Assembly (NCBI GenBank): GCA_965220185.1
Contig: OZ244807.1
Span: 2,728,001-2,792,000 of the forward strand
Reading direction: 5' to 3'
Length of the DNA stretch: 64,000 bases
Origin: Azotimanducus sp965220185
Lineage (GTDB): Bacteria > Pseudomonadota > Gammaproteobacteria > Pseudomonadales > Azotimanducaceae
Position 1 is the stretch's first letter; each line of letters opens with the position of its first letter. The position numbers and the translations under genes were made by a program. The notes beneath the pieces are model-generated. The model ran no database searches, was not told where the DNA came from, and was given only the letters and a program-made list of their open reading frames with translations. Shown here piece after piece: positions 42,616 through 51,384 of the stretch.

Positions 42616-42877
42616 TGTCCTGTGTCATAAATAAGTGTGGTTCAGAGTGAGCACAATCGTTGATGGCAAGGCGCAGTCCGCAGGGAATAGCGGGCATATT
42701 GCCAAGGGCTGCAACGCAGCCATCGGCGATTGTGCTCGCTCCCGAAGGGCGCGCAGGAGAAGGGCTGTGGCCGCGTTACGTCCCTTGGCAATACGGCCAG
42801 GTATTCCCTGCGGGCCGCGCCTTGCATCTGGGCGCTTGTGGGTGCGCTGATACCTCTTTTTTAGTTTGACGGAGCAC
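42615..42877. mobile_element. Chimeric palindromic MITE-like element, copy D
   Basis: 263 bp, TA on both flanks (42613-42614, 42878-42879). The left about 200 bp match copy C almost base for base, including the GTGTCCTGTGTCATAAATA end. From about 42813, after the shared TATTCCCTGCGGG core, the sequence instead follows copy B (GCGCCTTGCATCTGGGCGCT..) and ends in the other terminal type (AGTTTGACGGAGCAC). The two ends are therefore not inverted repeats of each other. Confidence 0.87.
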
Positions 42878-43090
42878 TAGGAGTCTGCCCCGTTTCCCGC
42901 CAGCCTTCGTTCTCGCTCGCTCATGGGGGGTAAGCCCCACAGCGCTCGCTCGGCCTTGTCTGGCGGAAAACGGGTCTCGGCAGCGTCAGCGGGCATAGTG
43001 TGAACACGCCCTAAAGCCTGTTCAAGTCTACTGCGTGGCATCTCACGTTCAACTAGGTCACAATACACCCTCAGTCAGCGGAGCCGGCAA
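42878..43090. other. Structured gap between element D and the signalling cassette
   Basis: An imperfect inverted repeat pairs CCCCGTTTCCCGCCAG (about 42887-42902) with CTGGCGGAAAACGGG (about 42959-42974), and the sequence between is rich in short GC repeats. Further on lies GTGTGAACACGCCCTAAAGCC (42999-43019), a near copy of 26078-26097. The promoter of the cassette should be in 43020-43090 but was not fixed. Confidence 0.45.
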
Positions 43091-44248
43091 TTGAGCAAGA
43101 GACAACACCGGATACTGGTGGTAGACGACGAGCCAGATATCGAACACTTGGTCGTGCAGCGAATGCGCCGCGAAATAAGACGCGGCGACTACGTCTTCGA
43201 GTTCGCGGGGAACGGCGTGGAGGCGCTCGAACGCCTCAATGAGAGAGACGACATCGACATGGTGGTTTCCGATATCAATATGCCGCACATGGACGGCCTC
43301 ACGCTGCTTGAGCAGATTCCCAAGGTGGACCCCAATGTCAAGTCGGTGATCGTGTCCGCCTATGGCGACATGAAGAACATACGCACGGCGATGAACCGTG
43401 GCGCGTTCGACTTTGTCACCAAGCCGGTGGACTTTGAAGATCTGCGCCTCACCATCGACCGCACGCTCGAACATCTCGAGATGCTGAGGGATGCGCTCGC
43501 ATCGCGCGACAAACTCGTGGCGATTCAGCACGAGCTCGACGTGGCCAACCAAATGCAGCGATCGATCCTGCCAGCCATGTATCCGAAAACCGATGACTTC
43601 GACCTGCACGCCAGCATGACACCTGCGCGCGATGTCGGCGGCGACTTCTATGACTTCGTGCCGCTTGCGAATGACAAGATCGGCATGACCATCGCCGATG
43701 TATCAGACAAGGGCGTGCCCGCCGCGCTTTTCATGATGTCGAGCCGAACGCTCCTCAAAGGCGCGGCGATCGGTTGCCACGAGCCACGCGAGGTGCTCGC
43801 CGAGGTCAATGATCTGCTTGAGGCTGACAACACCTCGGCGATGTTCGTAACCGTGCTCTACGCATCATATGATCCGAGATCAGGCGAACTCACCTATGCG
43901 AGTGCCGGACACGATCCGCCCATTGTCTTACGTCACGACGGCGCTGTTGAAGTCCAGCCCAATACCGGCGGCATCGCGCTTGGCGTTATGCCGGGATTCG
44001 AGTTCAATCAGAATACTGTCAAGCTGCAACCAGGTGATCGCGTCGCCATGTTCACCGATGGCGTGACGGAGGCAACGCGCGCCGACGAAGAACAATTCGG
44101 TATGGCCCGACTGAAGGAAGCGCTCGCGGCGCTTGGCCCCGGCAATGCGGAGGCGATGACAGCCGCCGTCTTGGATGCCGTACACGAATTTGTCTCCGAT
44201 GCGCCGCAATCAGATGACATCACTTTCCTTGCCTTTTGCAGGCACTGA
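43091..44248 (+). CDS. Response regulator with PP2C-type (SpoIIE/RsbU) phosphatase output
   Basis: 385 residues from TTG 43091. The receiver domain (about 7-125) has the DD pair in ILVVDDEPDIE, the phosphorylation site D61 in VVSDINMPHMDG, and the Thr/Ser and Lys in VIVSAYG and FVTKPVDF. A coiled-coil linker (125-160, ending QMQRSILP) leads to the PPM phosphatase domain: ARDVGGDFYDFVPL, MTIADVSDKGVPAALFM, ASAGHDPPIVL and MFTDGVTEA, DDITFLAF with metal-binding aspartates. It would dephosphorylate a STAS protein when phosphorylated. First gene of the cassette; a cognate kinase lies two genes on. Confidence 0.92.
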   Translation: MSKRQHRILVVDDEPDIEHLVVQRMRREIRRGDYVFEFAGNGVEALERLNERDDIDMVVSDINMPHMDGLTLLEQIPKVDPNVKSVIVSAYGDMKNIRTAMNRGAFDFVTKPVDFEDLRLTIDRTLEHLEMLRDALASRDKLVAIQHELDVANQMQRSILPAMYPKTDDFDLHASMTPARDVGGDFYDFVPLANDKIGMTIADVSDKGVPAALFMMSSRTLLKGAAIGCHEPREVLAEVNDLLEADNTSAMFVTVLYASYDPRSGELTYASAGHDPPIVLRHDGAVEVQPNTGGIALGVMPGFEFNQNTVKLQPGDRVAMFTDGVTEATRADEEQFGMARLKEALAALGPGNAEAMTAAVLDAVHEFVSDAPQSDDITFLAFCRH

Positions 44249-44271
44249 GGATGACAGCACGGGGGAACGCG

Positions 44272-44718
44272 ATGAAACAGCTTTTGCATTTACGAGTGGC
44301 GGCAAGTCTCGACAAGCTGCACGGAATCGAGACAGCGCTCGCATCTTTGGGAGAAAAAGCCGATTGGGACGCGGGCCTCATCTACCAAGTCCAGCTCGTA
44401 CTCGAGGAGTTGACAATGAACACCGTCAACCATGGCTTCGAGAAAGAAAAAGATCAGGACAATGACGAGACTGCAGGCATCATAGAAATAGGCATTTCGG
44501 AAGACAATGAGTCGATCAGAATTGATTACTCGGATAATGGCAAGCCCTTCGACCCGCTTCAGGACGCGCCCGAACCAGACCTCGACGGGGATGTGATGCA
44601 TCGGCGTGTCGGCGGCCTCGGTGTGCATATCGTGCGCACCATGATGGACGAAGCGAGCTACTCCCGTGAGGCAAGCCGCAATCACCTTCGCCTCATCAAG
44701 AAGAGAGTCAGCCAATGA
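44272..44718 (+). CDS. RsbW-like anti-sigma / serine kinase (HATPase_c)
   Basis: 148 residues from ATG 44272, behind GGGGGA; ATG 44251 is an alternative. A GHKL ATPase with the N box in LVLEELTMNTVNHGF, the G1 region IDYSDNGKPFDPL and GGLGVHIVRTMMDEASYSR. It lacks a histidine phosphoacceptor domain, as in RsbW/SpoIIAB-type kinases that phosphorylate STAS partners and sequester a sigma factor or other target. Between the phosphatase gene (23 bp) and the binding protein gene (4-bp ATGA overlap). Confidence 0.88.
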   Translation: MKQLLHLRVAASLDKLHGIETALASLGEKADWDAGLIYQVQLVLEELTMNTVNHGFEKEKDQDNDETAGIIEIGISEDNESIRIDYSDNGKPFDPLQDAPEPDLDGDVMHRRVGGLGVHIVRTMMDEASYSREASRNHLRLIKKRVSQ

Positions 44719-45896
44719 CAGGACGCCAGCTTTTGGCGACCGTGCTACTGTGCACATGTCCATTGGCTTGGACACAGCCGGCACCGGCACCGGCACCGAC
44801 ACCGGGTGTCACTGAGACGAGTGTGCTGTTCGGTCAATCAGCCGGACTGACCGGGCCTGCAAGCGAATTGGGGCAGGCCATGCGGCTCGGCATCCAAGCC
44901 GCTTTCAATGAAGCGAATGAAAATGGCGGTGTGGCAGGTCGAACGCTTGAACTTCGCTCGCTTGACGATGCCTACGAACCCGAAGCCGCGGTGATTAATA
45001 CACGCCAGCTCATTGAAGAGAGCGAAGTGTTTGCACTCATTGGCGCCGTCGGCACACCCACCTCGCGCGCTGCTGTACCCATCGCGGCTGAGGCAGGTGT
45101 GCCCTACATTGCACCCTTCACTGGCGCCGAACTGCTGCGAACAAACGCACCGCAAAACATCATCAATCTGCGGGCATCTTACTACCAAGAAACCGAACAA
45201 CTTGTCGCGCACTTGATTAACGACCTCGGCATACGCCGCATAGGCGTGATGTATCAAGAAGATTCCTTCGGTCAAGCAGGGTACCAAGGCGTCTCCCAAG
45301 CCCTCGCACAACGAGACCTTGATCCCGTGATGGTAAGCGTCTACCGGCGAAACACCACTGCAGTCAAGACTGGACTGCTCGATTTGATCGCCGCTCGCCC
45401 CGATGCGGTCATCCTGATCGGCGCCTACGAACCCGTCGCCTCGGTGATTGCTTGGGCGCACGAACTTGACTTCAACCCCATGATGTTGACGATTTCATTT
45501 GTCGGCAGCAATGCGCTTGCCCGTGCGCTTGGCACGCGAGCTCAAGGCACGGTAGTGAGCCAAGTGGTGCCGTTTCCGCGGGCAGACACGCCGAGTATTG
45601 TGGATGCGTATCGACAAGCGCTCGAGCGCGTATCCGCAGACACCGAACCAGGATTCGTCTCTTTGGAAGGGTATTTAGCAGGGCGCCTCGCCGTCACAGC
45701 GCTCGAGCGGGCGGGACAGAACCTCACTCGGCAAGCCTTTTTGGACAGCGTGCTCTTCGGTGAAGAAATTGATCTCGGCGGCTTTCAAATGAATTTCGAT
45801 GGCGACAATCAAGGCTCCGACAAGGTCTTTCTTACTGTCATCGACGCATCGGGCCGTTACCGACCCATTGACAATCTCAAAGAGGTCGTGCGATGA
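44715..45896 (+). CDS. Periplasmic Leu/Ile/Val-type substrate-binding protein
   Basis: 393 residues. The signal peptide (LLATVLLCTCPLAWTQ) is followed by a repeated Ala-Pro stretch and the two-lobed type I periplasmic binding fold: LFGQSAGLTGPASELGQAMR, GVAGRTLELRSLDDAYEPEA, FALIGAVGTPTSRAAVPIA and IGVMYQEDSFGQAGYQGV. The family binds amino acids, amides or urea. No ABC permease or ATPase gene follows; instead a histidine kinase overlaps by 4 bp, so it probably serves as a sensor module. Confidence 0.9.
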   Translation: MTGRQLLATVLLCTCPLAWTQPAPAPAPTPGVTETSVLFGQSAGLTGPASELGQAMRLGIQAAFNEANENGGVAGRTLELRSLDDAYEPEAAVINTRQLIEESEVFALIGAVGTPTSRAAVPIAAEAGVPYIAPFTGAELLRTNAPQNIINLRASYYQETEQLVAHLINDLGIRRIGVMYQEDSFGQAGYQGVSQALAQRDLDPVMVSVYRRNTTAVKTGLLDLIAARPDAVILIGAYEPVASVIAWAHELDFNPMMLTISFVGSNALARALGTRAQGTVVSQVVPFPRADTPSIVDAYRQALERVSADTEPGFVSLEGYLAGRLAVTALERAGQNLTRQAFLDSVLFGEEIDLGGFQMNFDGDNQGSDKVFLTVIDASGRYRPIDNLKEVVR

Positions 45897-48067
45897 ACGA
45901 TCCTGAGATTGGTCACACGCTAAAACTGAAGGACCGCATCTCCGTACGCTTGTACCTTGCCATCGGCGGGGCCGTGACTTTCACACTGCTCGCTAGCATG
46001 GTCGGTTGGATACTACTCAATCAAGTCGGCGAAGTGCAAAGCCGTGTCACCGACCGCAGCATTCCCGGCGTCATTGCAGCTTCTCGCCTTGCGCGCACCA
46101 ATCGTTCCCTGCTCACTGCGACACCCCGACTCACGAGCGTGGACTCGCTTGAGGAATTGCAACGCGTAAGCGATTCTATCTACGCCGACCGCACATCGCT
46201 AGAGACGCAGCTTGAAGACATCTCCAAACGGCAAGGCGACACGCTCGCGATCCATGGCCTCGCAATTAACAGCCAGGCTATTTTGGAGAATTTGGACCAG
46301 ATCGAAGCTGCTGTGTACGAGCGGCTCGACCTTGCGAAGCGCCGCCAACAACTGCGGGCAGAATTCACCGCCCTGCAGGATGAGTTGGATCGAATCCTCA
46401 CGCATGCGTTGGATGATCAGCTCTTTTACATGTCAACCGGCTATACACAGCTTGATGCACCTCCGGCGCCGCGTGAACAACATTTCTCAATGCGAGAATT
46501 GCAGCGATTTCGTTATCTCTCAAACCTCACTGAAGACGCCACCATCAGTTCTCAGCTGCTTGGCAGCGCGTTCACCGTCTCGGAAATCGGCTTAATCGAA
46601 CCGCTTGTCGAACGATTCGAAGCGACTGAGGTAGCAATTGCACGCAGCTTGGCCGGACTCGGTGAATCTGAGTTGTCTGAGACGCTTGGCCGCCTGTTCG
46701 AGCAACTCTTCAAAGTTGGCAAAGGCGAGAACGGCAGCTTCAATGTGCGCTTGTCGGAACTTCAGCTTGCTCGCGAGCAGGCGAGCCTGATTGCGAGTAA
46801 CGGCGAAATCGCGAGTGAAGTCGCTAGCTATGTACAAACCATGGCGAACACGGCCTCCGCCGAGGCGATTGACTCGGCCAATGCCACGACTTCGGCGATC
46901 AACACCGGCACCAATATCCTCGTCGGCATCAATCTCTTGAGCCTCCTTGGTGCCCTACTCATCGGCGTTTTTGTGATTGCCAGGCTCGTGCGGCGCTTGA
47001 GTGGCCTCTCGCGGCGAATGCTACGCATGGCCGATGGCGACCTCACCGAGGCGGTCGAGATCTCTGGGCAAGATGAGGTTGCGGAAATGGCGTCCGCACT
47101 CGAGATCTTCCGCACACAATCGCTCGAAGCGCAGCGACTGAATTTGGTAGAGCAGCTCGCCGATGAGTTGCGCGGCAAAAACGAAGAGCTCGAGCAAGTG
47201 CTCGAAGACCTGCAGAAGGCGCAGGATCAAATTGTGATCGGGCAAAAGCTCGCGGAGCTTGGTGAACTCACCGCAGGCGTTGCTCACGAGATTCGCAATC
47301 CCTTGAATTTCGTCAAAAACTTCTCCGAAGTATCTGGAGAACTTGTTGACGAACTATTTGAAGAACTCGAGACGGTTATGAGCGAAGAGGGCGGGAGGCT
47401 TGACGACGAGCAACGATCGCTTGTGCAAGAGATACGCGACGACATACTCGAGAATCTGAAGCGCATTCGAGAACATGGCGCGCGCGCCGACAGGATTGTC
47501 AACGACATGCTGTTGATGAGCCGAGGCGAAGCGCATTGGCAGGAGACCGACCTCAATCTGCTCATTGAAGAGCACACGCGCCTTGCCTATCACAGCCTGC
47601 GCGCCACCAACTCCGAATTTAACGCCAAGTTCGATTTTGACTTCGACTCGCGTATCGGCGAGCGCAACGTGATTCCGCAAGACTTGGGACGAGTATTCCT
47701 CAACATGGTGTCCAATGCCTTCCACGCGACAGATCAGAAGCGAGAGAAGCTTGCGCAAGAAGCATCTGCTGGCGATCCGCCATACATGCCGCAGATTCAA
47801 ATCAGTAGCCGCTTGCTAGACGATAGTAGCGCAGAGGTTCGCATTCGCGACAATGGCACAGGCATCACGCCCGAAATTAGAGAAAAGATATTCAATCCGT
47901 TCTTTACCACCAAACCGCCTAATCAAGGGACTGGGCTTGGCCTCGCGATATCAAGCGATATTGTGCGTCAGCACGGCGGCACGATCGAACTTGAGTCCGA
48001 AGAGGGCGAATTTACCGAGATGATACTGAGTTTTCCGAGCACTCCGCCTGAATCAGTGGGTGACTAG
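45893..48067 (+). CDS. Membrane sensor histidine kinase with HAMP domain
   Basis: 724 residues. TM1 (about 22-45) is followed by a large helical periplasmic domain of about 290 residues, TM2 (about 345-365, LVGINLLSLLGALLIGVFVI), HAMP (366-420), a coiled coil, and the kinase core: H box VAHEIRNPLNFVKNF with H465, N box VFLNMVSNAFHATDQ, and G boxes VRIRDNGTGI and GTGLGLAISSDIV. The periplasmic helical bundle resembles TorS-type sensors that read ligand through a binding protein, consistent with the coupled upstream gene. The probable partner is the receiver of the phosphatase at 43091. Confidence 0.92.
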   Translation: MNDPEIGHTLKLKDRISVRLYLAIGGAVTFTLLASMVGWILLNQVGEVQSRVTDRSIPGVIAASRLARTNRSLLTATPRLTSVDSLEELQRVSDSIYADRTSLETQLEDISKRQGDTLAIHGLAINSQAILENLDQIEAAVYERLDLAKRRQQLRAEFTALQDELDRILTHALDDQLFYMSTGYTQLDAPPAPREQHFSMRELQRFRYLSNLTEDATISSQLLGSAFTVSEIGLIEPLVERFEATEVAIARSLAGLGESELSETLGRLFEQLFKVGKGENGSFNVRLSELQLAREQASLIASNGEIASEVASYVQTMANTASAEAIDSANATTSAINTGTNILVGINLLSLLGALLIGVFVIARLVRRLSGLSRRMLRMADGDLTEAVEISGQDEVAEMASALEIFRTQSLEAQRLNLVEQLADELRGKNEELEQVLEDLQKAQDQIVIGQKLAELGELTAGVAHEIRNPLNFVKNFSEVSGELVDELFEELETVMSEEGGRLDDEQRSLVQEIRDDILENLKRIREHGARADRIVNDMLLMSRGEAHWQETDLNLLIEEHTRLAYHSLRATNSEFNAKFDFDFDSRIGERNVIPQDLGRVFLNMVSNAFHATDQKREKLAQEASAGDPPYMPQIQISSRLLDDSSAEVRIRDNGTGITPEIREKIFNPFFTTKPPNQGTGLGLAISSDIVRQHGGTIELESEEGEFTEMILSFPSTPPESVGD

Positions 48068-48402
48068 CCGCTAATCGCTGCGATAGCAGCTTCGCGATCT
48101 TCGCTGATGTCGATGATCTGATCAAATCCACTTATTTGAAACACTTCCCGAATGGGTGCTTGCAGTGCGCACAGCACTAAGCGAGCCTCGCGTTGCTGTA
48201 GCGACTTGGAGATGAGCAGCACGGCGCGAAGCCCGGCGCTGCTAATGTAGCTGAGATCACTCATGTCGATAACGACACTTGAAATGCTGTCGTCAATTTC
48301 TCCATTGACTGCCTGCTGAAATTGCAAGGCGTTCACGCCGTCAATACGCCCTTCTGGAGCGACGACGAGTGTGCCGTTGGATGTCTGTGCGTTCAGGTTC
48401 AT
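48064..48402 (-). CDS. STAS-domain anti-sigma factor antagonist
   Basis: 112 residues from ATG 48402. The STAS fold contains VVAPEGRIDGVNALQFQQAV and the phosphorylation segment VIDMSDLSYISSAGLRAVLL (candidate Ser 54 or 55), followed by GFDQIIDISEDREAAIAA. It is the expected substrate of both the RsbW-like kinase and the PP2C phosphatase of the adjacent cassette. It is convergent with the histidine kinase gene and overlaps its stop by 4 bp, so it has its own promoter. Confidence 0.9.
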   Translation of the reverse strand: MNLNAQTSNGTLVVAPEGRIDGVNALQFQQAVNGEIDDSISSVVIDMSDLSYISSAGLRAVLLISKSLQQREARLVLCALQAPIREVFQISGFDQIIDISEDREAAIAAISG

Positions 48403-48616
48403 GGATAGCCCTCGCATGCGCGTCAGTTATGCAGCCGCCATTGTATACGCAACTATGGTGCCAAGTTTTTCTTCGCAAGTCGCATACGCAAGAGAAGTCG
48501 CTTTAGAAATTTCAAGTGGGGCATTATAGGGCATGAGCCGCAGTGAAGCACATTATTCCCGCCTAGCCTAAAGCCTGTACTATTGTTCGGTTTGCCCTGA
48601 TGCCTTTTGCTCACTT

Positions 48617-50059
48617 ATGAGCGATCTGCCCGCCACAACTGCGAACGAGCGCGAATCGCGTCAATCAATGCGCGAGTTTGGTGCATTGCTGCGCTTGTCC
48701 TGGCCGATCGCGGTCACGCAAGTGACGCAGATGAGCATGGGCGTGATGGACACGGTCATGGCAAGTCGCCTCGGTCCCGTCGAGGTCAGCGGCGTGCAGC
48801 TTGGCGGCGCACTCTTCTGGCCTGTGTTGCTCCTGCTCTCAGGCGTCGCCATGGCCCTGACACCTTCGGTTTCGCAGCTTCGAGGATCGGGACGCACCGA
48901 TCAAATCGCCGAAGTCGCACGTCAGACGCTGTGGATCATGCTCGGCATGGGGCTGCTGCTGGTCGCGTTCATACGCAATGTCGAACCGCTGTACTTGTAT
49001 TTTGGCGTTGACCCGGCAGCGGCCGAGGTGGCCGTCGCGTATTTGAGCGCACTCAGCTTTGGTGTCGTGCAGTTCATGATGTACTTCTCTCTGCGCTATT
49101 TGTGCGACGGCATGTCTTGGACCAAGCCGGCCATGATCATTGCGCTGATCGCGGTTTCGCTCAAACTGCCACTCAATGTACTGTTCATCTATGGTGCGTT
49201 CGGTTTGCCGGGGCTCGGCGGCGTCGGCTGCGGCTATTCGAGCGCCCTTGTTATGACCGCGCAACTGATCTCAATGGTGCTGGTAGTGACGAAGGGGCGC
49301 ATCGCACATCTCGGCGTGTTCTACGGGTTCTCGCGGCCGCGCTTCGGCGAAATGCTCAGGATCTTCAAGCTTGGCCTACCGATCGGTGCGGGCATCTCGC
49401 TCGAAATGGCCGTGTTTTCGGTGACCACGGTGCTTGTCGCCAAGCTCGGCGTGCTACCTTTGAACGCGCATGCCATCGCCGCAAGCATTTCAGGCGTCGC
49501 CTTCATGCTGCCGCTCGCCCTCGGCATGGGCGCCACGATCCGCGTCGGATTCTTCGCCGGCGCCCGCGAATTCGATCATGCTCGGCGCGCGGTTCGAGTC
49601 GCGCTCCTGTCGGCGCTCGGCGTCGCGGTCGTTCTTTTGACTGTGCTTGCCGTCTTTCGCTATCAACTTGCGGCGCTATACACGCATGTTCCAGAGGTGG
49701 TTTCACTCGGCGCGAGCCTGCTGCTTCTGGTCGCGCTCTATCAACTGGTTGACGATGTGCAGATTGTCGCGGTCGGGGCGCTTCGCGGCCTCAAGGACAC
49801 GCGCACCCCCATGCTCGTGTCAATCATCGCCTATTGGCTGATCGGCCTGCCGCTCGGTATTCTCATGGCCTTCGGCTATGAGGGCGCGCCGTTCATGACG
49901 CTCGGTCTCGACTGGGCGTTTGCCGTGCCCGCCAACGGCGTGCAAGGTCTCTGGTGGGGGCTCGTCGTCGGACTGATTGTGGCGGCCGCGGCATTGCTCG
50001 CGCGCGTCCAATACTTGATGAATAGTCCGGAAAAAATCATTGAGATGTCCAAGCGCTAA
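48617..50059 (+). CDS. MATE family efflux transporter (NorM-like)
   Basis: 480 residues with twelve hydrophobic segments. It begins LLRLSWPIAVTQVTQMSMGV with VMDTVMASRLGPVEVSGVQL, the MatE domain signature, which repeats in the second half (LKLGLPIGAGISLEMAVFSV). It probably exports cationic drugs or metabolites in exchange for H+ or Na+; Na+ coupling would fit the Na+-pumping NQR. The stop TAA shares its last A with the ATG of the hydrolase gene. Confidence 0.9.
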   Translation: MSDLPATTANERESRQSMREFGALLRLSWPIAVTQVTQMSMGVMDTVMASRLGPVEVSGVQLGGALFWPVLLLLSGVAMALTPSVSQLRGSGRTDQIAEVARQTLWIMLGMGLLLVAFIRNVEPLYLYFGVDPAAAEVAVAYLSALSFGVVQFMMYFSLRYLCDGMSWTKPAMIIALIAVSLKLPLNVLFIYGAFGLPGLGGVGCGYSSALVMTAQLISMVLVVTKGRIAHLGVFYGFSRPRFGEMLRIFKLGLPIGAGISLEMAVFSVTTVLVAKLGVLPLNAHAIAASISGVAFMLPLALGMGATIRVGFFAGAREFDHARRAVRVALLSALGVAVVLLTVLAVFRYQLAALYTHVPEVVSLGASLLLLVALYQLVDDVQIVAVGALRGLKDTRTPMLVSIIAYWLIGLPLGILMAFGYEGAPFMTLGLDWAFAVPANGVQGLWWGLVVGLIVAAAALLARVQYLMNSPEKIIEMSKR

Positions 50060-50967
50060 TGAAGTCACACATACTGGCAGTAAAACACCGCGAACTCGCT
50101 TGGTACGAATGGGGCGCGAGCAGGCCGTTCACGATTCTCATGCTGCACGCGACTGGGTTTCATTCGCAGTGCTGGCGGCAAGTCATCGCGGCGCTGCCCG
50201 AAGAACAGCACATTATCTGCGTGGACCTGCCCGGCCACGGGAAAAGCAGCAAGGCGTTCAGCGGCGCCTGGGATGCTATCTGCGACGATGTGGGGCAACT
50301 GATTGAAGCGCTTGAGCTTGATAATCTTATCGGCGTCGGACACTCGCTCGGCGGCTATACGATGTTTTCCCTTACCGCCACCATGCCAGATCGATTCCGC
50401 GGCTCAATGTTGATCGATCCTGTGATCCTCGATCCTGTGCGCTATCAGACGCCCGCCGCATACGGCACCGACCCGACTGAACACCCGACCGCGCGACGGC
50501 GCAACCACTGGCGCGACTGGCAGGAAATGTACGAGCACTTCGAGAGTCGGCATCCTTTTTCGCTGTGGGACAGGCGTGTGCTGCGCGACTACTGCGAATT
50601 CGGCTTGGTCGAGCGAGAGAATGCAAGCGGCTATGAGCTTGCCTGTCCGCCAGTCGTCGAAGCGGGCATCTACATCAATTCAGCCACACGCGACCCACTG
50701 CACTTGTTTCCGCAGGTGACTGTACCGACCTGGGTGGTGCGCGCCGTTGAACGCGACTTCGAATCGGTGGCGAACAGCGGGCGGCTCGATTTCAGCGCCT
50801 CACCAACCTGGACGAAACTCGCTGCGCGGCTGCCGGACGGCAGAGATTTCCACTGGCCAGAACTGTCGCACTTTATTCCGATGCAAGCACCTGAGCGGGT
50901 GGCGGCGTTGATTGGGGAGTTTCTTGGTGAAGTAGCCTCGCCCAAGCTCCCGGACAAATCCTTTTGA
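50059..50967 (+). CDS. Alpha/beta hydrolase
   Basis: 302 residues. LMLHATGFHSQCWRQVIAAL leads to the oxyanion region, HIICVDLPGHGKSS follows, and the nucleophile elbow is GVGHSLGGYTMF (Ser). An acidic residue lies in the later strand and the catalytic His is probably the one in WPELSHFIPMQAPERVA. An ester, lactone or C-C bond hydrolase; the substrate is unknown. It is translationally coupled to the MATE gene, so both may act on the same compound. Confidence 0.88.
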   Translation: MKSHILAVKHRELAWYEWGASRPFTILMLHATGFHSQCWRQVIAALPEEQHIICVDLPGHGKSSKAFSGAWDAICDDVGQLIEALELDNLIGVGHSLGGYTMFSLTATMPDRFRGSMLIDPVILDPVRYQTPAAYGTDPTEHPTARRRNHWRDWQEMYEHFESRHPFSLWDRRVLRDYCEFGLVERENASGYELACPPVVEAGIYINSATRDPLHLFPQVTVPTWVVRAVERDFESVANSGRLDFSASPTWTKLAARLPDGRDFHWPELSHFIPMQAPERVAALIGEFLGEVASPKLPDKSF

Positions 50968-51099
50968 ATTGTATTGAACGTGACAATTCTATGCCTAGGG
51001 AGCATGTCCCTGTGTGATTGATCACGAACGGTACAAAAATTCGCTTTTGCGGGCTTTTATTGCTATTCTTTACCGCTCACTCACTTTTTGTAGCTGCTC

Positions 51100-51384
51100 A
51101 TGGCAAACCAGCCAGTCCGATTCGGCACCGTCAAATCAGTCGAAGAACTCGGCAAGCTCACTCGTGCGCATCGCAAACAGCGCAAACTGACACTCGAGAC
51201 AATTTCGGGGCTAGGGAACGTCAGTGTTCGTTTCTTGTCGGAGTTTGAGCGCGGCAAAGAGACAGCTGAGATCGGCAAGGTCCTGAAGGCGCTCAATACC
51301 TTGGGATTGGAAGTCGTGGTTCGTCCTCGTGGAGCCCTCGCTTCAGCGTCAGACCTAAGCGACAGTGCAGAAGGGCGTGCTTGA
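51100..51384 (+). CDS. hipB: HipB-type antitoxin (XRE family)
   Basis: 94 residues with an HTH of the HipB type: LGKLTRAHRKQRKLTLETIS, GLGNVSVRFLSEFERGKETA and a dimerisation strand GLEVVVRPRG. It would bind operators in the 51000-51099 region and neutralise HipA. The 3' end overlaps the next gene by 20 bp. Confidence 0.85.
   Translation: MANQPVRFGTVKSVEELGKLTRAHRKQRKLTLETISGLGNVSVRFLSEFERGKETAEIGKVLKALNTLGLEVVVRPRGALASASDLSDSAEGRA

Noticed and set aside
42635..42850. Short ORFs inside the palindromic elements, repeated at 29990-30235 and 18090-18400
   Set aside because: They exist in several frames on both strands and follow the palindromic DNA, not a protein family.
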